A stretch of DNA of 50,426 nucleotides from Sphingobacteriales bacterium (GTDB lineage Bacteria; Bacteroidota; Bacteroidia; Chitinophagales; UBA2359). The notes below the pieces were generated by a model that was not told where the DNA came from, did not search any database, and saw nothing but the letters and a program-made list of their open reading frames with translations. Every line of letters starts with the position of its first letter. Position 1 is the first letter of the stretch. Positions 33,658 to 44,300 of this stretch are shown here, piece by piece. The translations under genes were made by a program, and so were the position numbers. The stretch lies in the NCBI GenBank assembly GCA_016718845.1, contig JADKCK010000031.1:1-50426 (forward strand), read 5' to 3'.

Positions 33658-33780
33658 GTGGCTTGCTTTTATAAAGGGGGTGCCCGCATCTGTAAAAGGT
33701 GTGGAAAGCTAATCATCACCCCCAAAAAAGACATTTACCGCGTCAAGCGGGGCTGTGCAGGGCATTGTTTGGAGTGGCTG
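33658..33780 (-). repeat. Dispersed hairpin repeat, copy C
   Basis: Reverse-complement blocks CCCCGCTTGACGCGGTAAAT, GTCTTTTTTGGGGGTGAT and GGGCACCCCC match copies A and B; the segment between the pairing blocks has diverged (GATTAGCTTTCCACACC). It lies in the 374-bp gap between two divergent genes; the rest of that gap has no feature I can support. Confidence 0.7.
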
Positions 33781-33916
33781 CAACTACAAACAAGCTTTTG
33801 CTGTAAAAAAAACAAAAAAAAAACCACTTTTTTTTAGTTGCTATGCAACCTTTTTACTTATTGTAACGTTATACAAGCAGATAATTTACTTTGTTAATCA
33901 TTAAATTGTTTTCGTT

Positions 33917-34642
33917 ATGAAACAACAAGCTCGCCTTTATGCAGGCAAAGACGTAGAGATGTTACTAGTAGCGGCTGTTATTATTAAACACGCTATTGCT
34001 AACAAAAATTTCTTAATCGCTAAACGTTCAACATGGGTAGACCCATTTTTTGACAATCTATTTACTAAAATTGATGCCGCTTTTAGCACTTTATTAAACA
34101 TTAATAATGCTAAAGATTTGCGCGATGCAACTCAAGCATTGCTATCTATCCAAAAAAGTGCTTTAGACGACCTTGTTGAGTTAAAGGTACAGTTAGAGGT
34201 AGATTTTGAAGACGAACCTCAAACGCTAAAAAACATTTTGAGCGATTTAGGTTTTACTAACTATTATACCGCTGCCAAAAGAAAGAGAGACCAAGAGGCT
34301 CTTATTCAGTTGCTTTTTAAGTTTGATACGGCTTTATCGGCTAAACTAAAGCTAGATATTGTTAGTGCTGGCACTTCGGCTAATTTGTTAGACAACATTG
34401 TGGGTTATGCAAAGGTTTTACGCGATGCTAACGTAACCCAAGAGACTGCAAAGGATTTGCGTAAAGATGCATCGGACGAAAAAGTGTCGGAGCTAAACGC
34501 TATTTACAAAAGCGTGATTGGTGTTGCTCGTATTGCAAGTACTTTTTACAAAAATCAGCCATTAGAAAAGGCTAAGTTTTCTTATTCGGGCAATTTAAAG
34601 CAGCTAAATTTGCAAACTAAAAAGGTAGATAAGCCTGAATAA
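33917..34642 (+). CDS. Unrecognised all-alpha protein
   Basis: The 241-residue protein, MKQQARLYAGKDVEMLLVAA at its start, is predicted almost wholly helical and soluble: no signal peptide and only one mildly hydrophobic helix (about 15-27). It is Lys/Asp/Leu rich, with heptad-like spacing in NAKDLRDATQALLSIQKSAL and LLDNIVGYAKVLRDA, and a loose C-terminus ending KKVDKPE. Two helical halves each contain a LRDA segment (about 73-76 and 172-176), which may mark an internal duplication. I do not recognise a family and propose no function. It is a single gene with two hairpins behind it. Confidence 0.75.
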   Translation: MKQQARLYAGKDVEMLLVAAVIIKHAIANKNFLIAKRSTWVDPFFDNLFTKIDAAFSTLLNINNAKDLRDATQALLSIQKSALDDLVELKVQLEVDFEDEPQTLKNILSDLGFTNYYTAAKRKRDQEALIQLLFKFDTALSAKLKLDIVSAGTSANLLDNIVGYAKVLRDANVTQETAKDLRKDASDEKVSELNAIYKSVIGVARIASTFYKNQPLEKAKFSYSGNLKQLNLQTKKVDKPE

Positions 34643-34688
34643 TCCCCCTTTTTAATCCCCTTAGCCCTCTTTTTAAAAAAGGGGGATT
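34641..34688 (+). terminator. Hairpin overlapping the stop codon of the all-alpha gene
   Basis: AATCCCCCTTTTT (34641-34653) pairs with AAAAAGGGGGATT (34676-34688). The loop carries a partial second copy of the CCCCTTAGCCC motif. The stem starts within the TAA stop. It resembles dispersed CCCC-rich repeats of Bacteroidota more than a standard terminator. Confidence 0.5.
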
Positions 34689-34698
34689 AAATACATGG

Positions 34699-34737
34699 TA
34701 TTGCTGATAAGGTTAAAACTTTATCAGCAATATTTTT
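34699..34737 (+). terminator. Rho-independent terminator
   Basis: TATTGCTGATAA (34699-34710) pairs exactly with TTATCAGCAATA (34721-34732), followed by a T-run. It would end the transcript of the all-alpha gene. Confidence 0.8.
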
Positions 34738-34779
34738 GTTTTGATACCCTTTATTTTAATTTTGACCAGTAACCTTTTT

Positions 34780-35115
34780 ACTTTTACACCCTTTAGAAAT
34801 ACTTTTACACCCTTTAGAAATACTTTTACACCCTTTAGAAATACTTTTACACCCTTTAGAAATACTTTTACACCCTTTAGAAATACTTTTACACCCTTTA
34901 GAAATACTTTTACACCCTTTAGAAATACTTTTACACCCTTTAGATTTACTTTTACACCCTTTAGATTTACTTTTACACCCCTTAGATTTACTTTTACACC
35001 CCTTAGATTTACTTTTACACCCCTTAGATTTACTTTTACACCCCTTAGATTTACTTTTACACCCCTTAGATTTACTTTTACACCCCTTAGATTTACTTTT
35101 ACACCTCTTAGATTT
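34780..35115. repeat. Sixteen tandem copies of a 21-bp repeat
   Basis: ACTTTTACACCCTTTAGAAAT begins at 34780 and repeats every 21 bp to 35115, followed by a partial copy. The first seven to eight units end GAAAT; the later ones end GATTT, and after two of these CCCTTT becomes CCCCTT. Changes are therefore grouped by position along the array, a sign of stepwise local duplication. Both strands are open across it simply because the period is a multiple of three; I do not credit either ORF. It lies within the 669-bp gap before the giant gene, which also holds TTTACCATTTACCATTTGC repeats at 35135-35185. Confidence 0.95.
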
Positions 35116-35201
35116 ACTTTTACATACAACATTTACAACTTATCATTTACCATTTACCATTTGCAATTTATCATTTACAGTTTTACACCCTTTATTTAAA
35201 C

Positions 35202-35238
35202 AATAATGGCTGTTAGCAAGTTGCTAACAGCCATTATT
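35202..35238 (-). terminator. Terminator of the giant surface-protein gene
   Basis: AATAATGGCTGTTAGCAA (35202-35219) and TTGCTAACAGCCATTATT (35221-35238) form an almost continuous 18-bp dyad. It is 74 bases beyond the stop of the minus-strand giant gene. Confidence 0.75.
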
Positions 35239-35311
35239 TATGTTTTGGTAGTGCTTATTATCTACCCCAAATGTTATTTTTATTAGTTGCTGCCTATTAA
35301 AGACTAATCAA

Positions 35312-38300
35312 CTACCTAATTAATGTAACATTACCTTTAAGGTATTCTTTAGTTTCGTCTAAAAAAGTAACATTTACTTGATAAACATAGACACCAACCT
35401 CCATTACTTTATCTTTGTAGGTTCCGTTCCAGCCTATGTTTATATCGCCGTTGCTATCGTACATCAATTGTCCCCATCTATCAAACACCTGCATTTGTAC
35501 CTCTACAATATTTACGCCTCTAACACGGAAAATATCGTTTACATTATCGTTGTTTGGCGAGAACGCATTGGGAATAATGATTGCGTTTTGGTAATAAATG
35601 CTAATAGCTTGCTCGGCAGTAGCTTGGCAGCCATACGAATCGGTTACTGTTACGGTATAAGTGCTAAATGCGGCGGGGGTTACGTTAATGGTAGAACAAG
35701 CAGCGTTTGTACATTCGCTATCTGCGGGGTTCCATTGGTAAGTTATTATGCCATTTAGCCCCGATTGAGCAATGGCGTTAATATCTGTTGAGGAGCCAAA
35801 CAACAAATTGGTGCTGTTGGCTTGCAAACTAACCGTAGCACTTGATATGGCTATTGTACGGGCAATAGTAGTGGTGCAACCGCCGTTGTCTATAACGGTT
35901 AAGGTGATAGTTTGTATGCCTGCGGTGTTCCACGATACAGTGTGGGGTCCCTCGCCGGTGCGCGTGCCTGCTAAACCAAAACTCCATTGGTACGAAACGA
36001 TATTACCTGTGCCGGTATAAGTTACGGTTACTTCATCGCCCACACATGCACTGGTAGGTAAGGTAAAGTTGGGTATTGGTAGCGGGTTAATGGTAAAGGT
36101 AAAGGTTGTGTCGTATTGGCATAAGATGCCCTCGTTGGTTTGTTCTAGATGATAGGCTATAGTATGCGTGCCTGCACCTAATGTTTGGGTATTAAAGCTG
36201 CCCGAATTGGCTTGCCCATCGAGGGTTATTGTTCCACCTGCGGGGGTAATGGTAAAGGTATCGTTGCCAAAGTCAATACAGTATACATTACTTAAGCCTG
36301 CAATGCTAAAATCAATTGGTGGGCAAGGCGGTGTTACATCGGTGGTGCATGTTGCTGTTGCCGACGTGCTGTTTCCGCAACCATTAGTGCCAATAGCAAT
36401 TACCGATACGCTAACTGTTTGTCCCTCGGCTAATCCTGTAACAGTGTAGGTGGTAGCTGTTATTGTTTGCGGGGCTGCTCCATCTACCGACACTAAATAA
36501 CTTGTTACACCCGCAACGGCTGTCCATGTAAAGGTTACGCTATTGGTGGTTACACCTGCACAACTTACGGTGGTAGGTGGTGGTGGTGCATTGTAGGTAA
36601 TAGTTACGGCATCGGTGCCAACACAAGCGTTTTGGTCGGTTACTGTAACGGTATAAGTGCCTGCTGTTGTGGTAGTTATGGTTTGGGTATTGCCTGTTGG
36701 TGTCCAAGCATAAGTGGTATAGCCGCTGCCTGCATCTATGGTAGCTATCTCGCCCAAACATAAGGTTTGTGCTGCCCCTAAATCGGGTACTGGATTTGGA
36801 TTTACAGTTACCGTTACTTCGTCGGTACCGCTACAACCTGCACCACTTGTTACCGTTACGGTATATGTGCCGCCTGTTGTTACGTTTATAGTTTGGGTAT
36901 TGCCTGTTGGTGTCCAAGTATAGGTATCAAAGCCGCTGCCTGCATCTAGGGTGGTGCTACTACCCTCGCAAAAGGCTAATGTACCTGTAATTTCGGGGAA
37001 CAAAGTGTTACTTTCTGTTACTGTAACGGCATTGGTGCCAACACAACCGCTGTTGTCGGTGACAGTAACGGTGTATGTGCCGCCCGCATCTACCAAAATA
37101 GTTTGCGTTGTTTGGTTGTCTGGCAACCATGCGTAATTGGCATAGCCCGCACCTGCATCGAGGGTGGTAGTAAAGCCTGTACAGATACTCAATTGACCTG
37201 TTATAGCAGGTGTTGGGTTTTGATTGACGACAACAGTTGCCATATCGGTGCCTGTACAGCCATTTGCATCGCTAACTGTTACGGTATAATCGCCACTATC
37301 GGTTACGGTTATGCTCGATACGGTTTCGTTGTTAGGCAACCAAGCATAGGTAGCAAAAGTTGTTTCTACGCTTAGGTTAGATGAGCTACCCTCGCAAAAC
37401 GTTAAGTTACCTGTAATGTTAGGTACGGGATTTTGATTAACCGTTACGGTTACTTCATCGGTACCACTGCAACCGCTTAGGTCTGTTACGGTTACGGTAT
37501 AAGTACCTGTTTGATTAACATCTATGGTTTGTGTTGCTGCTCCATTGGGTTGCCATTGGTAGGTATCATAACCCGAGCCTGCATCGAGGGTAGTGGAGTT
37601 GCCCTCGCAAAAAGCTAAGTTACCTGTTATTTCGGGCGATAAGTTGGCACTTTCTATGGTGGTTACTTGGTCGGTATTGGTACAACCATTGGCATCTGTT
37701 ACCGTAACGGCATAAGTACCGCCATCGGTAACGCTAATAGTTTGGGTTGTTTGGTTATCTGGCAACCAGATGTAGTTGGTAAAGCCTGCACCTGCGTCCA
37801 AAGTGGTACCAAATCCTTCGCAAAAGCTTAGTGCGCCGCTAATATTAAGTGTTGGGGTTGGATTAACTTGTACCGTAACGGCATCTGTTCCGCTACAGCC
37901 ATTGGCATTGGTTACAGTAACGGCATAATCGCCGCTTTGGGTAACGTTAATGGTTTGGGTGTTGCCCGCCGGCGACCAAACATAGAGCGAAAAGCCTGCG
38001 CCTGCATCTAAAATGCTGTTATCGCCTTGGCAAAAGCTTAGTGTGCCGCTAATATCGGGTGTTGGGTTGGGATTAACGGTAACGGTAACGGCATCTGTTC
38101 CGCTACAGCCGCTGGCATCGGTAACTGTAACGTTATAAGTGCCGCTGGCATCAACGGTAATGGTTTGTGTGTTGCCCGTTGGCGACCATGTGTAGCTATC
38201 ATAGCCGCTACCTGCATCTAAAACGGTGTTGTTGCCTTCGCAAAGTATCAGCGTGCCGTTAATTTGCGGTGTTAGGTTGGTGTTTTCGGTTACGGTTACA

Positions 38301-41300
38301 ACATCTGTACTACTACAGCCGCTGGCATTGGTTACGGTAACGGTATAAGTGCCGCCATTGGTTACGGTAATGTTTTGTGTTTGGTCTGATGAAGACCACG
38401 CATAGCTTGCAAAGCCTGCGCCGGCGTTCAAAGTGGTGCTAAATCCTTCGCAAAAGCTTAGTGCGCCGGTAATATCGGGTATTGGTATGGGGTTAACTTG
38501 TACGGTAACGGCATCTGTTGCTGTACAGCCGTTGGTATCTGTTACCGTAACGGCATATACGTTGGTAGAGTCTACGGTAATGGTTTGGCTTGTGCCTGTT
38601 GGCGACCATTGGTAGGCGGTAAATCCTGCACCTGCGTTCAAGGTGCTTGTGTTACCTTCGCAAAAGCTTAGTGTGCCGCTAATATCGGGTGCGGGGTTGG
38701 GATTAACGATAACAGTAACGGCATCGGAGCCGCTACAGCCGCTAATATCTGTTACGGTAACAACATAAGTGCCGCTTTGGGTAACATTAATGGTTTGGGT
38801 GTTGCCTGTTGGCGACCATGTGTAGGTAGCATAGCCGCTACCTGCATCTAAAAGACTATTATCGCCTGCACAAAATTGTAGGTTGCCTATAATTTCGGGT
38901 GTAAGGTTGGTATTTTCTACCACAATAGCATTGGTACTACCTTGGCAGCCGTTGGCATCGGTAACGGTAACGGCATAATTGCCGCCATCGGTTAGGGTAA
39001 TGGTTTGCGTTTGGCTAGATGTAGACCAGTTGTAAGCCGTAAAGCCTGCGGCGGCGGTCAAAGTGGTGTTAAATCCTTCGCAAAAGCTTAGTGCGCCGCT
39101 AATAGTTGGCGTTGGGTTGGGTGTTGTTGATACGGTAACATCATCAGAGCCTTGACAGCCGTTGGCATCGGTAACTGTAACGGTATAAGTGCCTACTGCA
39201 TTAACCGTAATAGTTTGCGTGCCGCCCGAGGGTTCCCAAGTATAGCTATTATATCCTGCACCTGCGTCAATGGTGGTTGATGCACCTTCGCAAAAGGTAA
39301 GTGTGCCGCCAATAGTGGGTGTAGGTAGGGCAATTTCGGAAACGGTAACGGTATTTGTGCCTATACAGCCATTAAAATCGGTGACGGTAAGGGTATAAGT
39401 TCCGCCTGCGGTAACGGTCGTTGTTTGGGTGGCATCGCCATTTTGCCACGCATAGTTAGTAAAGCCTGCTTGGGCAAGCAAAAGCGTGCTTGTGCCTGCG
39501 CAAAAGTTACTACCCGATACCGTTGGTACTGGCAATGGGTTAGTATTTAGTGTAACGGCATCGGTACCTGTACAACCATTAACATCTGATACCGTAACGG
39601 TGTAAGTACCAGCAGTTGTTGCGTTAATAGTTTGTGTATTGCCCGTTGGACTCCATGCGTAGGTATTGTAGCCTGCACCTGCATCTAAGGTAGTGTTTGC
39701 ATTCACACAAAAACTTAAGTTGCCGTCTATGTTAGGGCTTAGGCTGGTATTTTCGTTCACTGTTACGGCATCTGTACCTACACAACCGTTATTGTCGGTA
39801 ACAGTTACAGCATATATGCCCGGCTGATTGACCAATAAAGTTTGTGCGCTGCCTGCTGGGCTCCAGTTGTAGCTTGCAAAACCTGCGCCTGCGTTTAAGG
39901 TGGTGTTAAATCCTGTACAAAATGTTAAAGGACCTGTAATGTTGGGCGTTGGATTGGCATTTAAGGTAACGTTGATGTTATCGGTGGCGGTACAGCCGTT
40001 TTGGTCGGTAACAGTTACGCTATAGTTGCCGCCTTGTGTGATATTGATACTTTGGTTGCTGCCTGCCACGCTCCACGCATAGGCACTGTAACCGCTACCT
40101 GCATCAAGGCTACCCGTTGCGCCGTCGCAGAAACTGGTATCGCCTGTTAAGTTGGGCGTTGGTAGGGCGTTTATGGTTAATGTAGTGGATACTTTAGCAC
40201 TTTCGCAGGTACCAACGGTGTTTGATACGTAATAGATATACGCCCCTGCTGCTGTAACGGTGGGTGTGTAGCTTGCGTTAGTAGCCCCTACTATTACGGT
40301 ATTAGGGTTGTTGGGTCCGTACCATTGATATTGGGTTCCGTTGTTGGCGGTAAAGGTTGGGTTATTGGTGTTGCTGCCTGTAAAACAGATAGCTACATCG
40401 GGCGAGACAGTTGGTAGGGGTACGGCGGTTACTGATGGCACTTCGGTAGTAACATCTACAAAACAGCCAGCCAATAAGAACCTAAAGGTATAAAAATCGT
40501 TGGTTAAGTTATTGATAGGCGATGCTGGTGCAGCTTGGTTTTGCCCTACGGCGGTGTTATAGCTTTGCCCTACCGAGTAACTAACGCTTGCTCCGCTTGG
40601 GTTGGTGTAACTTAAACTGCCATCAAACAGTCCGCAATTGGCGGGGGTGGCAGTAAAAGTACCTGCTATGGGTAAAGGCGTAACATTTAGCACTATATTA
40701 CCCGAGCCTACACAGCCATTATTGTCGGTGACAGTAACGGTATAAGTGCCTGCGGCAGATGCGGTGATACTTTGGGTGTTGTTTGCGGGTGTCCAAGCAT
40801 AGTTAGTGTATCCGCTACCGGCATCAAAGGTGGTTGTTTCGCCTGCGCAAATGGTGTTATCGCCCGTAACGGTTGGTGCGGGGTTAGGTAACACCGTAAC
40901 GATAGCAAAATTGCTACCCGTACAGCCATTAGCATCTGTTACGGTTACAATATAGTTGCCTGCGGCAGATGCAGTGATGTTGGCGGTATTGGCAGTTGGT
41001 GTCCAGGCATAAGTAGTAAAACCTGCTTGGGCAGTAAGCGTAGTAGATGCCCCTGTACAAAAGTCAAGGTCGCCCGAAATGGTTGGTGTGGGGTTATTAT
41101 AGACTGTAACGGTGGTTGTTGCCGAGCCTGTACAGCCGTTTTGGTCTGTAACGATAAGCGTATAAACACCTGCATCATCAACACTAATATTTTGGGTATT
41201 GCCTGAAGGGTTCCAGTTGTATGCTGTAAAACCTGCGGGTGCATTAAGGGTGGTAGATGCGCCATTACAAAAGTCGAGGTCGCCGGTAATAGTTGGTGTA

Positions 41301-44300
41301 GGGTTAGGGTATTGCGTAACAACGGTAGATGTGCTTGCGGTGCAGCCCTGCGAGTCGGTAACGGTAACGGTATAGGTTCCGCCATTAAATGCTGTGGTAG
41401 TAGGACCCATATCACCCGACGACCAGTTGTATTGTTGATAACCCACACCTACATCTAAGGTAGTATTTTGACCATTACAAAAATCCACATCGCCCGCAAT
41501 AGTTGGTATAGGCAATGGATAAACCGTTACGTTAACAAAGGTGGTTCCGGTACAGCCATTATTGTCGGTAACAGTTACCGAATAAGTATCTAAGGCTGTA
41601 ACCGAGATAGTTTGGGTGCTGCCTGCTGGTAGCCACGTATAGTTTGCGTATCCTGCACCTGCATCAAGGGTAGATGCGGCTCCGTCACAAAAATCGAGGT
41701 TGCCCGATATGGTTGGTGTGGGGTTGGTATAAACAACAACAGTAGCCGAAGTTATACCTGTACAGCCATTGGCATCGGTAACAGTTACTGAATAAGCGCC
41801 TGCGGCATTGGTTGCTATGCTTGGGGTGTTTTCTTGCGTTGACCATAGGTAGGTACTAAAGCCTGCGGGTGCATTTATGGTAGTAGATGCTCCAAAGCAA
41901 AAGTCGAGGTCGCCCGAGATAGTTGGCGTGGGGTTAGCATTTTGGATAACGGTGGTATTTGCTGTTGCGGTACAGCCATTTACGTTGGTAGCGGTAACGG
42001 TATAAGTGCCTCCTGCGGCTACTGTTATGGTTTGTCCGTCATCTCCGTTCGACCAAGCATAATTTACAAAGCCATTGCTGGCTGTTAAGTCTGTATCAAA
42101 GCCTGTACAAAAATCTAGTGTGCCATTAATGCTTACTGTTAGGGCAGCAGGTTGGTTTAGTGTGCCATTAGCCACTGTTGTACAGCCATTAAGGTCGGTA
42201 ACAGTAACGGTATAAGTGTTGGCAGTTAAGTTAGTGGCAGTAACATCGGTTTGTGCGTTGTTCCATGCGTAGGTATAAGTTGGTGTGCCACCCGATGGGA
42301 TAGCGGTAGCACTACCATCGGTACCTGCATTACAAATAGGGTCGGTAGCAGCTACTACTGCCGATAATAGAGGGGGTTCGGCAAGTGTGGCATTGGCAGT
42401 TGTTGTACAGCCATTGGCATCTGTTACCGTAACGCTAACATTACCAGCTCCAATACCTGTTGTTGTTTGGCTATTTTGTCCGTTTGTCCAGAAATAGGTA
42501 TAATTTGGTGTTCCGCCTGCTGCCGTAACAGATGCTGTACCGTCGGTAGCTCCATTACATAGGGGGTCGGTTGAGGTGGCAGTTGCACTTAGGGCTGTTG
42601 GCTCAACCAAAGTAACATTGGTGGTGGCGGTACAGCCTTGCGAGTCGGTAGTTGTAACGGTATAGGTGTTGGCAATCAAGTTGGTGGCATTAGCATTTGC
42701 ACTACCGTTGCTCCACAAATAGATATAGCTTGGTGTTCCGCCTGTTGCGGTGGCTGTAGCTGCTCCGTCGTCGGCGGCATTACAAAGCGGATTGATACCT
42801 GTTGCTGTTACTGTAACGGGTGTAGGTTCGGCGACGGTAGCAGTGGCAGTAGCCGTACAACCTTGCGAGTCGGTGGCGGTAACGGTATAGGTAGCAGCGG
42901 CTAAATTGATAGCGGTGGCGTTGGTTTGTCCATCGCTCCATAAAAAAGTATAGCCTGCGGTGCCGCCTGTTGCTGTTGCGGTGGCAGTACCGTTGCTACT
43001 GCCATTGCAAGCTGTTGGTGTAGCGGTAGCCGATGCTACAACAGCAGTAGGTTGTGTTAGGGTGATAAATGCTACATTGGCGCAGCCTAGTGCATCGGTA
43101 ACGGTGGCTATATAAGTACCTGCTGTTAAGCCTGTAGCTGTTGCGGTGGTTTGTCCATTAGCCCAGCTATATGTTAAAGGTGGTGTGCCGCCACTACCTG
43201 TTACGGTAGCTGTTCCATCGGCGGCTCCGTTACACAACGGATTAGTGCCTGTACCGCTTGCTGTAATGGGCGAGGGTTGCGTTACGGTAACAGTAGCTGT
43301 AGTTGAACAAGTTTGGGCATCTGTTACCGTTACCACATAGTTGCCAGCCACTAAGTTAGCAGCAGTTTGTGTAGTTTGAGCATCGCTCCACAAATAAGTA
43401 TAAGGTGTTGTTCCGCCATTTGCGGTAACTGTGGCTGTACCACTGGGGTCTCCGTTACATTGTACGGGGGTAGTGCTAGTAGCGGCGGTAATAGGGGCAG
43501 GTTGTGTAAGTGTTACGGTGGTAATAGTAGAGCAAGCATTGGCATCTGTTGTTGTTACCGAATAATTACCTGCCGCTAAACCAGTGGCGTTGGCAGTTGT
43601 TTGGCTATTACTCCACAAATAAGTATAGGCAGGCGTACCACCTGCTGCGGTAACGCTTGCTGTTCCATTCGAGCCACCATTACATAAGGGGTCTATGCCT
43701 GTGGCAGATGCCGTAAGTGGGGTTGGTTGGGTGATGGTGGTGGTTACAATGGTAGAGCAAGCCTGTGCATCGGTGACAGTTACCGAATACGTTGCTGCGG
43801 TTAATGAGGTTATAGTAGGCATGCTTTGTCCGTTGTTCCACGCATAAGTATAGCTTGGTGTGCCACCCGATGCAGTTACGGTAGCAGTGGCGTTGGCACC
43901 TGCATTGCAACTAACGGGTGTGTTGGTGGCAGATGCGGTAAGTGGTGTGGGTTGTGTTAAGGTTACAGTAGCAACATTTGCGCAACCAAGGGCATCTGTT
44001 ACCGTTACGGTATGCGTACCTGCTGTTAAGCCGGTAGCGGTAGCCGTTGCCTGTCCATTACTCCAAAGATACGTTAAAGGTGCTATACCTCCACCGCCTG
44101 TTGCCGTTGCTGTGCCATTAGCAGCCCCATTACACAAGGGGTTTGTGCCTACGGCAGATGCCGTAACTGCGGATGGTTGCGTAACAGTAACTGTAGCTAT
44201 TGTCGAACAAGTTTGCGCATCGGTAACAGTTACCGAGTAGTTAGCCGCTACTAAGTTCGTAGCTGTTTGTGTAGTTTGTGCGTTGTTCCACAAATAGGTA

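Noticed and set aside
34713..35199. ORFs of 139 and 152 residues on opposite strands of the 21-bp array
   Set aside because: A 21-bp period keeps every stop-free frame open; the sequences are pure heptapeptide repeats with no other support.
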